DNA from: Sedimentisphaerales bacterium
GTDB lineage: Bacteria; Planctomycetota; Phycisphaerae; Sedimentisphaerales; SM23-30
Length of the DNA: 6,487 nt
Direction: 5' to 3'
Assembly: GCA_030634605.1 (NCBI GenBank)
Contig: DAOWAK010000073.1
Location: forward strand, 1-6,487
A program made the position numbers and the translations under genes. Of this stretch, positions 1-6,128 are shown one piece after another. How positions within the stretch are numbered: position 1 is the first letter of the stretch; the number at the start of each line of letters is the position of its first letter. Under the pieces are notes generated by a model. That model was not told where the DNA came from. It did no database searches and was given only the letters and a program-made list of their open reading frames with translations.

Positions 1-1
1 C

Positions 2-73
2 AGGGCCTTTCTGGCCAAGCGGACGACAATTTTAAGCAGGTTCGATGAACTTTACGAAAGCACATTTTATTAA
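2..73 (+). CDS. Possible 3' end of a gene entering from the left edge
   Basis: Frame 2 is open from the left edge for 23 codons and ends in TAA at 71-73. Its last residues read LSRFDELYESTFY, a charged and aromatic mix typical of a soluble protein C-terminus. The other two + strand frames close sooner, at TGA 46-48 and TAA 33-35. No start is visible and the piece is too short to assign a family. If real, this gene converges with the hydrolase on the - strand, leaving a 121-base spacer (74-194) in which I see no convincing terminator. It could equally be a chance open stretch. Confidence 0.3.
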   Translation, partial: RAFLAKRTTILSRFDELYESTFY

Positions 74-194
74 AAACCGTCCTAAAGACCCTGCTGGAGT
101 GCAATTAACGAAACGTAAAACTGCGAAAGTTAACTCTAATATTCTTCTCTTTTAACCAACTTTTTCTGAACAGAACCAAATTTAGAAGAAATGA

Positions 195-1085
195 TTATTG
201 AGGCGGGGGCGGATTTTCGGTTTCGGCTGGGGGTTTTCGACGGGGACGTTCCATCAGAAAGGTAATCTTCTTGACCAGATCGGCGGGGAGGGTTTTGTCG
301 ACGATTTTACGAGCGCGGGCGATATCGGTGCGGCGGCTGAGATGGGTCAGAACGATGTGCTCGTTTTCCATCTGCTCAAGCACCTTGGAGAGGTGGTCGA
401 AGTGGTAGTGTTTTCCGGCCCGGGCCCGGTCATGATGGTCGCTGTCGAAGAAGGTGCATTCGGCAATCAGCACCTTGCTGTGCTTAACACAAGCTAGTTT
501 TTCAAAATCCCCGCTCATGGTGTCACCCAGATAAGTTACCAGGGGCATGTTCATGGTATAGGTAACTTCTTTGCCGCTTTTTCGCAGCCGAGCAATTTCG
601 GTGCCGGGCAGGTCCAGGAATTCGCTCTTGAGTTTCTGTCGGCGTTCGATAATGGTAAAGCCCAGCGAGCCGTTGCAGTGGTTGGTCGCGAAGGCGAAGG
701 CGAAAAGGTTGCGGCGGATTTCATATTCCTGACCCGGTTCCATGGGGATTATGTTGGCTGGCGGGTGGGTGCCGTCAATCTGCCCCCAGCAGGCGAGCAG
801 GTTTTCCAGCGGCTGGGCCAATCGTTTCGGCAGCAGCACGGTTCCCGAAGCCATCTCGCGAAAATCCCGCTGGGAACAGTAATAAGCGATGCCGGCGGCG
901 TGGTCCATGTGTCCGTGGCTGAGCAGGACGTGGTTCATGCTCAGGGCCGGTTCCGGCGATTTGCCGATGTCGAAACAGACATCCAGCGACGGAACGGTAA
1001 TTACGGTTTCCTCACCGGCTACGGAATATCCCAGGATTTCCAGCGAGCCGAGTTCTAGTTTATTCAGTTTCTGGCGGCTTCCCAT
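195..1085 (-). CDS. RNase Z-like metallo-beta-lactamase-fold hydrolase
   Basis: A 296-residue cytoplasmic metal-dependent hydrolase of the metallo-beta-lactamase fold, closest in motif order to the ribonuclease Z/ElaC group. The zinc motif HGHMDH is at residues 57-62. It is followed by TNHCNGSLGF (His136), YLGDT (Asp188) and LTHLSRR (His248), the usual order of metal ligands. ECTFF at 210-213 also recalls the RNase Z group. There is no signal peptide or membrane segment. The tail (about 280-296) is rich in Arg and Pro, ends in PPPPQ, and lies outside the fold. The ATG at 1085 is preceded by AAGG seven bases upstream, which supports this start; the stop is TAA. RNase Z enzymes mature tRNA 3' ends, and the window's tRNA lacks an encoded CCA, so such a role is possible. 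Many relatives have other or unknown substrates, so I do not assign a symbol. It is divergent from the YjbQ gene. Confidence 0.85.
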   Translation of the reverse strand: MGSRQKLNKLELGSLEILGYSVAGEETVITVPSLDVCFDIGKSPEPALSMNHVLLSHGHMDHAAGIAYYCSQRDFREMASGTVLLPKRLAQPLENLLACWGQIDGTHPPANIIPMEPGQEYEIRRNLFAFAFATNHCNGSLGFTIIERRQKLKSEFLDLPGTEIARLRKSGKEVTYTMNMPLVTYLGDTMSGDFEKLACVKHSKVLIAECTFFDSDHHDRARAGKHYHFDHLSKVLEQMENEHIVLTHLSRRTDIARARKIVDKTLPADLVKKITFLMERPRRKPPAETENPPPPQ

Positions 1086-1120
1086 CTCAATACCTTAACT
1101 ACGGTTAACGCGAAAACCAA

Positions 1121-1160
1121 TCTGGCTTGTCTGGCCAGATAGTCTTCGCGGTGTTATACT
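1121..1160. promoter_or_regulatory. Candidate divergent promoter and operator
   Basis: The 228-base spacer between the divergent hydrolase and YjbQ genes contains a perfect 10-base palindrome, TCTGGCCAGA (1130-1139). A further half-site copy, TCTGGC, lies at 1121-1126. Just beside it, GTTATACT (1153-1160) reads as a -10 box on either strand: TATACT (1155-1160) on + and TATAAC (1158-1153) on -. No good -35 hexamer accompanies either. The arrangement could be a regulator site overlapping a bidirectional promoter, but the evidence is motif-level only. The rest of the spacer is AT-rich without further structure that I recognise. Confidence 0.25.
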
Positions 1161-1313
1161 AATCAAAAATTACTATTAAATTATTTTATGGTTTTTTTCA
1201 CTAATAACAAGACACAAGCTCAGGAATAACCCGAAGCTTTGATAAAAATGCGGCCCAGGATGCGATTGGGGCAACTTTAAACCAGCTAAAAATCTCATAC
1301 GGAGCGAATCGTT

Positions 1314-1742
1314 ATGATGCATGAAATTACGATTAAAAGCCGGCGTAAGGCGCAGATGATAGATGTTACCAGTCAGATCAGCGCTGTTATTGGTGAAAAT
1401 GGCATTAAGGAGGGGCTGGCGGTGGTGTTTGTGCCTCACACAACGGCTGGCGTCACCATCAACGAGAACGCCGATCCGGACGTGGTGCACGACATGCTGC
1501 TTAGCCTGGATGAGCTGGTTCCGGAACATAATCCGGGCTATCTCCACGGAGAAGGGAATTCCGACGGGCATGTCAAGGCCAGCCTGATCGGTTCGAGCGT
1601 AACCGTTATCGTGAAAAATTCCCGATTGGCACTGGGGACCTGGCAGGGGATTTATTTTTGTGAATTTGACGGACCGCGTAGCAGAAAGCTCTGGATTAAG
1701 TTACCAGCTTACGCTGGACCGGATTCGCCGCGATCCCGGTAG
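1314..1742 (+). CDS. yjbQ: YjbQ/UPF0047 family protein
   Basis: A 142-residue cytoplasmic protein of the small YjbQ (UPF0047) family. Some members have weak thiamine-phosphate synthase activity, but the physiological role is unsettled. The family signatures are all present. HTTAGVTINENADPDV (about residues 43-58) and HGEGNSDGHVKASLIGSS (about 78-95) hold the conserved acidic and histidine residues. LGTWQGIYFCEFDGPRSRK follows near residues 107-125. Family members usually stop soon after the last beta strand (here KLWIKL), so the final dozen residues (PAYAGPDSPRSR) are a non-conserved tail. GGAG at 1301-1304, nine bases before the ATG at 1314, supports this start over the second ATG at 1317. 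The gene ends in TAG, followed one codon later by an in-frame TAA (1746-1748). It appears monocistronic and divergent from the upstream hydrolase. Confidence 0.9.
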   Translation: MMHEITIKSRRKAQMIDVTSQISAVIGENGIKEGLAVVFVPHTTAGVTINENADPDVVHDMLLSLDELVPEHNPGYLHGEGNSDGHVKASLIGSSVTVIVKNSRLALGTWQGIYFCEFDGPRSRKLWIKLPAYAGPDSPRSR

Positions 1743-1878
1743 GGCTAACGACGCTCCCTTCGTTCGCTTAACCCTTTCACAATAAGTAGTTAAATACAAA
1801 TTTCTATACTATCAAGTTATCCTCTTGAGCAGAGAATTTCCCCGGCGGCATGCCCTGTCAATTCTGAGCTATAGACGT

Positions 1879-2031
1879 TCAATTTTCCTGGGATAACCGA
1901 TTCTGAGTGCTTAAGGGCTGAAATGTGCGCAAAAAAATGGCGAGGTGGTGGTGCCAGTCGGGGGGGAAACCAGCGCTCCACGCTCCCTCGCCGTGGTTCG
2001 TATCAGCGGCCCAAATAATCAGTCCGCTGTA
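1879..2031 (-). pseudogene. Start-less minus-strand frame, possible repeat or gene remnant
   Basis: On the - strand, 50 codons are open between a TAA (2034-2032) and a TGA (1881-1879), with no ATG or GTG. The conceptual peptide includes NHGEGAWSAGFPPDWHHHLA and, later, FQPLSTQNRLSQEN. It has the look of a coding or repeat-derived fragment rather than random translation, with varied residues and a WHHH cluster. I cannot place it in a family. Without a start or ribosome-binding site it is not a functional gene in itself. It may be the remnant of a mobile or repeated element, or an accident of the underlying palindromes (ggcgagg/cctcgcc and cagcgg/ccgctg). Confidence 0.2.
1931..1992 (-). terminator. 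Hairpin followed by T7 on the minus strand
   Basis: GGCGAGG (1939-1945) pairs with CCTCGCC (1986-1992). Read on the - strand the stem is followed by A and seven T residues (1938-1931), which is the layout of an intrinsic terminator. The 40-base loop is long for a classical terminator and carries a sub-hairpin (agcg 1972-1975 with cgct 1981-1984). A second stem, cagcgg/ccgctg (2004-2009 with 2024-2029), lies just upstream. It could end transcripts that start at the tRNA-Leu promoter, about 280 bases upstream, or be part of an unrecognised structured RNA. Confidence 0.35.
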
Positions 2032-2271
2032 TTAATCACTACTTCAATAATATCTTCATTTGCCGGACACGTCAAGGGGAATTAATGATTTTTTTTCAAA
2101 AAACTCTGAAAATTGTCTCTCTTTTACATAAGTCTCAGCCTCAACGAGATTAAGCGATATAACATCTTTGCTTGCAAGCCTTTACGCCTATACCCCACAC
2201 GGCCGCCTATGAGTAATTCCCGAAGACAATAACCATGTTCAGACAATTTCAGGCCAAAATTCGGCATTTAC

Positions 2272-2355
2272 TGCGGATGAGAGGATTCGAACCTCCACGT
2301 CCCAAGGGACACAGGCACCTGAAGCCTGCGCGTCTGCCAGTTCCGCCACATCCGC
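2272..2355 (-). tRNA. tRNA-Leu(CAG)
   Basis: An 84-base class II tRNA. The acceptor stem GCGGATG (2355-2349) pairs fully with CATCCGC (2279-2273), with discriminator A at 2272. The anticodon arm is CAGGC-TTCAGGT-GCCTG with anticodon CAG at 2321-2319, reading leucine CUG codons. The long variable arm (GTCCC with GGGAC, 2310-2299) is the leucine/serine/tyrosine class hallmark. The T arm GGAGG-TTCGAAT-CCTCT contains the canonical TTCGAAT loop. The 3' CCA is not encoded (the next bases are GTA), so it must be added after RNase Z or exonuclease processing. It stands alone and points away from ahbD. I see no integrase or duplicated 3' end nearby, so there is no sign that it has served as an attachment site. 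Confidence 0.97.
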
Positions 2356-2378
2356 TGAAAATCAGCTATAAGGCCGCA

Positions 2379-2406
2379 ATTGTAATCAACAAAAACTCAC
2401 TGTCAA
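2379..2406 (-). promoter_or_regulatory. Sigma-70-type promoter of tRNA-Leu
   Basis: On the - strand, a perfect -35 box TTGACA (2406-2401) is followed after 16 bases by TACAAT (2384-2379), one base off the -10 consensus. The bases right after the -10 are TGCGGCC, a GC-rich discriminator of the kind seen at stringently controlled stable-RNA promoters. The expected start lies about 15 to 20 bases before the mature tRNA 5' end at 2355, leaving a short leader. This is the best promoter match I found in the window. Confidence 0.75.
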
Positions 2407-2609
2407 GAGCAATCCCGTTATTACGACAAATGGGGGGCAATATTTCAGTTGAGGGCGTTTGCGAACGGATGGATATTGGGCCGGTTGAAATTTGGCGCTA
2501 TTTACATCCGGGCTGCCTGAACCTAAGATAGAGCAGATAGCGGAATCCCCGGCCAATATGCGTCCTACCGGAGAAAAAAGCTTTGAATTTTTATAGGAAC
2601 AGACGGCGC

Positions 2610-2625
2610 AGGAAATTGATGATTG
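2610..2625 (+). promoter_or_regulatory. Ribosome-binding site and TTG start of ahbD
   Basis: AGGA (2610-2613) lies nine bases before TTG (2623-2625). The two codons just upstream in this frame are both TGA (2617-2622), so translation cannot begin earlier. The next in-frame ATG is well beyond the radical-SAM cysteine motif. TTG is therefore the only start that keeps the protein intact. An overlapping ATG at 2619 opens only a seven-codon frame. Confidence 0.75.
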
Positions 2626-3762
2626 GCAGACGAAAACAATAAAAAATCTGAACTTTTACCCCACCTGATCGCATGGGAAGTTACACGGAGCTGCAATCTT
2701 AACTGCAAGCATTGTCGCGCGGCGGCCCAGTGCAGGATTTATAAAAACGAGCTATCGACCGAGCAGTGCTTTGCGGTGCTGGACAATGTAGCCGGATTTG
2801 CCCGGCCCATAATCATCCTCACCGGCGGCGAACCGATGTTGCGCGATGACATTTACGATATTGCCCGGCATGGCCACGAGCTGGGCCTGCGGATGGTAAT
2901 GGCTCCGTGCGGGATGCTGATCGATGACGCCGCTATCGGTAGAATGCACGAGTCGGGCATTCAGTGCATTTCGATTTCGCTCGATGGCGCCACGGCTGAA
3001 TCGCACGATTCGTTCCGGGGAACCAGCGGAGCTTTCGCCTCGGCGATGACGGCTATTGAAGTAGCCCGAAAAAACCACATGCCCTTTCAGATCAACACCA
3101 CAATCACCCGCCACAACATTTCGGAAGTGGAAAAAATCATGCGTCTGTCGGAGCAGTTGGGAGCGATTACGTTTAATCCGTTTCTGCTGGTGCCCACCGG
3201 ACGGGGTGTGGAACTGGCTGATCAGGAACTTTCTCCGCAACAGTACGAACAAACGCTGCACTGGCTTAATCAGCAACGTGGAAACATAAAAATTCAAATG
3301 CGGGTTACCTGTGCTCCCCATTACCAGCGGATTATTCGGCAGCATCCGGTTGAAGGGGCCACCGAAGCAGCTGGGTCAAAACCTGCTGCTCATCCAGCCT
3401 CGGCGAAGGGGGCCGGGCCGCACCCACATGGCAGCCACGACGCTTTCCGTGCCGGGTGCATGGGCGGAAAAAGCTTCGCCTTTATTTCGCACGTGGGCAA
3501 GGTGCAGATTTGCGGCTTTCTGGAGAACGAAGCGGGCGATCTGATGGAAAATGGCTTGGATTTTGAAACGATCTGGAATAATTCGCCGCTTTTCCAGGCG
3601 GTTCGCGACGTCGATCACTACCGGGGCAAATGCGGCTATTGTGAATATCGTCGCCTGTGCGGAGGGTGCCGGGCCCGCGCATTCGCGCTAACCGGAGATT
3701 ATCTTGAATCAGAACCTTTTTGTGTTTATGAACCTCAGGCAAAACCTAAAAAGCCCGGTTGA
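2623..3762 (+). CDS. ahbD: AhbD-type heme synthase, radical SAM
   Basis: A 379-residue cytoplasmic radical-SAM enzyme. AhbD proteins oxidatively decarboxylate the two propionate groups of Fe-coproporphyrin III to the vinyl groups of heme b, the last step of the siroheme-dependent heme pathway. The N-terminus LIAWEVTRSCNLNCKHCRAA carries the SAM-cluster cysteines Cys24, Cys28 and Cys31; LTGGEP (66-71) is the SAM-binding motif. The C-terminal auxiliary-cluster region has Cys279, Cys297, Cys337, Cys340, Cys346, Cys349 and Cys367, in GCMGG, QICGF and CGYCEYRRLCGGCRARA. The WEVTRSCN start and the CGGCRARA end favour AhbD over the related AhbC/NirJ, which as I recall have CGGSRARA; this separation is from memory. 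Residues about 241-274 form a low-complexity Ala/His/Pro/Gly linker between the two cluster domains. Adjacent ahbA-ahbB-hemL, 35 bases downstream, supports the assignment. Start: TTG, see its own entry. Confidence 0.9.
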   Translation: MADENNKKSELLPHLIAWEVTRSCNLNCKHCRAAAQCRIYKNELSTEQCFAVLDNVAGFARPIIILTGGEPMLRDDIYDIARHGHELGLRMVMAPCGMLIDDAAIGRMHESGIQCISISLDGATAESHDSFRGTSGAFASAMTAIEVARKNHMPFQINTTITRHNISEVEKIMRLSEQLGAITFNPFLLVPTGRGVELADQELSPQQYEQTLHWLNQQRGNIKIQMRVTCAPHYQRIIRQHPVEGATEAAGSKPAAHPASAKGAGPHPHGSHDAFRAGCMGGKSFAFISHVGKVQICGFLENEAGDLMENGLDFETIWNNSPLFQAVRDVDHYRGKCGYCEYRRLCGGCRARAFALTGDYLESEPFCVYEPQAKPKKPG

Positions 3763-3797
3763 TCTCTGGATCACAGACGACGGAACAATAATATCCG

Positions 3798-5708
3798 ATG
3801 GAAAAAATTAAAAAACAGATTCTAAATATTATCCAGAGAAATTTCCCGGTCAAGGCCGGGCCTTACCAATGCGTAGCTGAGCAGATTGGCAGCGCTCAGG
3901 ATGAGGTCATCGAAAATGTGATCCAGCTTAAGCAGGCGGGAATAATCCGAAGGATTGGGGCGAATTTCACTCCGGAGGCTCTGGGGTACACCAGCACGCT
4001 GGTCGGAGCTAAGGTTCCTGCTGAGCAGGTGGATGCTTTTGTTGCGGAAGTGAACGCACTGCCGGGTGTGTCCCACAATTACGGGCGGGAACATAAGTTT
4101 AATATCTGGTTCACGCTGACGATGGCCGATCTGAATCTGATTGACCAGACAATTGCCCGGTTGAAACAGGATTTTAATCTGGAGGCTATCTACAGCCTGC
4201 CGGCGCTAAAGCTATTTAAGATCAGAGTTGATTTCGACCTCAATGAAGACAATGGTGATGCTCCTGTAAAAAATGGCAGTTGCCCTAAAGACAATTCAAC
4301 GCCGAAACTCCCAACTAGTACTGATGTTCAAGAGCAAAATCAAGTCAATCTGCTGGATGGGCAGATCGCCCTGGTCCGGCAACTGCAGGAAGATTTGCCG
4401 ATAACCGCTGAACCTTTTGAGTTAATCGGCAAAGAAATCGGCATGGCTCAGGCAGAGGTATTACAGCAGATTAAGCAGTGGAAAGCAACCGGGGTGATTC
4501 GTCGCTTCGGAGCCAGCATTCGACATCAACGGGCTGGCTTCAGCACCAACGGTATGGTAGTATTTTCCCTGCCGGAGGACCGAATCGATACCGCCGGTAA
4601 ACTGCTGGCGGACTATAAACCGGTAAGCCACTGCTATCAGCGGCCGAGCGCTCCGGGGTGGCCTTACAATTTGTTCGCCATGACGCACTGCCGCAATCCG
4701 GAGCAACTGCAAAATCTGGTGCAGCAGATGGTCAGCCAGCTCGAACCGGAACAATATGATGTTCTGCTTTCCACGACGGAATACAAAAAAACCAATGTTA
4801 AATTTTTCCTGGAGCAAGATATGCAAACCAATTCCAACAACGATCAACTCTTCAGCCAGGCCCGCTCGATTATTCCCGGCGGGGTGAATTCTCCGGTTCG
4901 GGCTTTTGGCGGGGTGGGCGGCACGCCGATTTTCATGGATCACGCCCAGGGTGCCCGCCTGTGGGACACCAACGGCAAGGAATACCTCGACTACGTCGGT
5001 TCCTGGGGACCCTGCATTCTCGGTCACGCTCCGGAAAAAGTCATTGCCGCCGTCAAACAGGCCGCCGAGCGCGGAACCAGTTTCGGCACCGCTACCGTCG
5101 GGGAAACCTCACTCGCCCAACGCGTTATCGAACTGATGCCGAACATTGAAATGCTGCGTCTGGTTAATTCGGGCACCGAAGCGACGATGAGTGCGTTGCG
5201 TCTGGTGCGGGCGTTTACCAAACGCGACAAGATTATCAAATTCGCCGGCTGCTATCATGGCCACGCCGACAGCTTCCTGGTCCGGGCCGGCTCCGGTGCC
5301 ACCACGCTGGGCGTTCCCACCAGTCCGGGTGTTCCCGCCGCGACGGTTGCCGACACCCTGCTGGCGGAGTTTAATGACATTGACTCGGTAGCGACCTTGA
5401 TCGAGCAACACCCCGACAAAATAGCGGCGGTTTTTATCGAGCCGGTCATAGGTAACGCCGGAGTAATTCCACCGACAATGGAATTCCTCAAGCAGTTACG
5501 CGAAATCACTCAGCAAGCCGGCACCTTATTGGTTTTCGACGAAGTAATGACCGGCTTTCGAGTGGCCGCCGGTGGTGCTCAGCAACTGTTCGATATCAAA
5601 CCCGACCTGACTACGCTGGGAAAAATTATCGGCGGCGGATTACCCATCGGCGCCTTTGGCGGACGAAAAGAAATCATGAACCTGCTCGCCCCAGCCGGGC
5701 CGGTCTAG
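3798..5708 (+). CDS. AhbA-AhbB-HemL fusion, up to the in-frame amber codon
   Basis: One frame joins three enzymes. Residues 1 to about 150 are AhbA and about 185-341 are AhbB, the two Lrp/AsnC-like halves of siroheme decarboxylase, which makes 12,18-didecarboxysiroheme. Each has an N-terminal helix-turn-helix-like part (GIIRRIGANF at 48-57; GVIRRFGASI at 232-241) and an active-site segment (VSHNYGREHKFNIWF; VSHCYQRPSAPGWPYNLF). A polar linker lies at 150-184. From residue 342 it is HemL, the PLP enzyme turning glutamate-1-semialdehyde into 5-aminolevulinate: PGGVNSPVRAF, NSGTEATMSA, CYHGHAD, DEVMTGFR and the PLP lysine Lys609 in TLGKIIGGG. A TAG at codon 637 stops the standard reading; the HemL sequence resumes directly in the same frame to 6104, so the full frame would have 769 codons. 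No strong ribosome-binding site precedes the ATG at 3798. The gene follows ahbD by 35 bases, so the two probably form an operon. Confidence 0.88.
   Translation: MEKIKKQILNIIQRNFPVKAGPYQCVAEQIGSAQDEVIENVIQLKQAGIIRRIGANFTPEALGYTSTLVGAKVPAEQVDAFVAEVNALPGVSHNYGREHKFNIWFTLTMADLNLIDQTIARLKQDFNLEAIYSLPALKLFKIRVDFDLNEDNGDAPVKNGSCPKDNSTPKLPTSTDVQEQNQVNLLDGQIALVRQLQEDLPITAEPFELIGKEIGMAQAEVLQQIKQWKATGVIRRFGASIRHQRAGFSTNGMVVFSLPEDRIDTAGKLLADYKPVSHCYQRPSAPGWPYNLFAMTHCRNPEQLQNLVQQMVSQLEPEQYDVLLSTTEYKKTNVKFFLEQDMQTNSNNDQLFSQARSIIPGGVNSPVRAFGGVGGTPIFMDHAQGARLWDTNGKEYLDYVGSWGPCILGHAPEKVIAAVKQAAERGTSFGTATVGETSLAQRVIELMPNIEMLRLVNSGTEATMSALRLVRAFTKRDKIIKFAGCYHGHADSFLVRAGSGATTLGVPTSPGVPAATVADTLLAEFNDIDSVATLIEQHPDKIAAVFIEPVIGNAGVIPPTMEFLKQLREITQQAGTLLVFDEVMTGFRVAAGGAQQLFDIKPDLTTLGKIIGGGLPIGAFGGRKEIMNLLAPAGPV
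4811..4823 (+). promoter_or_regulatory. Internal ribosome-binding site and ATG at the HemL boundary
   Basis: GGAG (4811-4814) is followed after six bases by an in-frame ATG (4821-4823), codon 342 of the fusion. Starting here gives a HemL of 428 residues counting the amber position, the normal size for the family, with the usual short lead into the PGGVNSPVR motif. The site is a better match than the one before the fusion's own ATG at 3798. HemL may thus also be made as a separate protein, or the site may be left from a time when the genes were separate. Confidence 0.5.
5706..5708 (+). other. In-frame TAG at a conserved HemL tyrosine
   Basis: The codons read Gly-Pro-Val-TAG-Gln-Ala-Gly-Thr-Leu-Ser-Gly-Asn-Pro. 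HemL proteins carry GPVYQAGTLSGNP here, so the TAG takes the place of tyrosine (TAT or TAC), one base away. No frameshift is involved and both flanks keep the family sequence. The segment after it contributes to PLP-phosphate binding in the HemL dimer, so stopping here should abolish aminomutase activity. Options are nonsense mutation, base-calling error, a suppressor tRNA or UAG recoding. Confidence 0.9.
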
Positions 5709-6104
5709 CAGGCGGGCACCTTGTCAGGAAATCCGCTGGCGGTGGCAGCCGGGCTGACAACTCTTAACGAATTAAACAGCGACACCTACAAAAAGCTGGA
5801 ATCACTGGCCGATTTACTGGAGCTGGGCATTCGTAAGAACCTTAAAAAGCTCAAGCTGCCATATCAGTATCAGCGGATCGGCAGCATGGCTTGTCTGTTT
5901 TTCACGGACCAACAGGTTGCCAATTACGACGACGCTCTGACTTGCGACACCGAATCTTTCGCCCGGTACTATCACAACATGCTCGCCGAAGGAATTTATC
6001 TACCCCCGTCGCAATTCGAGGCGTTTTTCATTTCAACCGCCCATTCCCAGGATGATATAAATCGCACAATCTCCGCAAACTTCAACGCATTGCAAAGCTT
6101 ATGA
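5709..6104 (+). CDS. hemL: HemL C-terminal part beyond the amber codon
   Basis: The 131 codons after the TAG are the C-terminal domain of glutamate-1-semialdehyde 2,1-aminomutase, in the same frame as the fusion. They hold QAGTLSGNPLAVAAG, whose Thr in GTLSGNP binds the cofactor phosphate in known structures. Next come GSMACLFFTD and NYDDALTCDTESFARYYHNM, then the family tail YLPPSQFEAFFISTAHSQDD, ending in TGA. Every segment expected of a complete HemL is present and I see no further stop or frameshift. A TTG at 5721 could be called as a start, but it has no ribosome-binding site and would cut through GTLSGNP. I read this as the tail of the interrupted gene and not as a gene of its own. Its intact state argues for a very recent lesion, a sequence error or readthrough. 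Confidence 0.85.
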   Translation, partial: QAGTLSGNPLAVAAGLTTLNELNSDTYKKLESLADLLELGIRKNLKKLKLPYQYQRIGSMACLFFTDQQVANYDDALTCDTESFARYYHNMLAEGIYLPPSQFEAFFISTAHSQDDINRTISANFNALQSL

Positions 6105-6128
6105 CATCGGCAGCAATCCAGCTATTAT

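Larger units (their letters stand above)
1743..2271. other. Intergenic region, no confident gene
   Basis: About 530 bases between the YjbQ gene and tRNA-Leu. Just after the YjbQ stop, AACGA (1746-1750) and TCGTT form a weak hairpin, but no T tract follows. Near 2088-2102 a run of T is followed by a run of A, which gives only a short A/T hairpin. The centre holds the minus-strand hairpin and stop-free frame listed separately. A 47-codon minus-strand ATG frame (2267 to 2124) begins five bases after the tRNA 3' end; it has no ribosome-binding site and I do not call it. I recognise no RNA family here. Confidence 0.5.

Noticed and set aside
74..194. Terminator for the convergent genes at the left end
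   Set aside because: TTCTG/CAGAA around 166-177 is only 5 bp with no T tract on either strand, and no other hairpin with a U-run is present.
1743..1785. Terminator after the YjbQ gene
   Set aside because: The AACGA/TCGTT hairpin is short and is followed by CGCTTAACCC, not a T run.
2124..2267. 47-codon minus-strand ATG frame just after the tRNA 3' end
   Set aside because: The bases upstream are the tRNA end itself, with no ribosome-binding site, and the peptide is basic and unremarkable; probably chance.
2235..2531. 98-codon + strand open frame
   Set aside because: It runs straight through the antisense of tRNA-Leu and its promoter, has no ribosome-binding site, and its peptide matches no family I know.
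5721..6104. Independent gene starting at TTG 5721
   Set aside because: Homology to HemL continues without a break upstream to the TAG in the same frame, and there is no ribosome-binding site; it is the tail of the interrupted gene.
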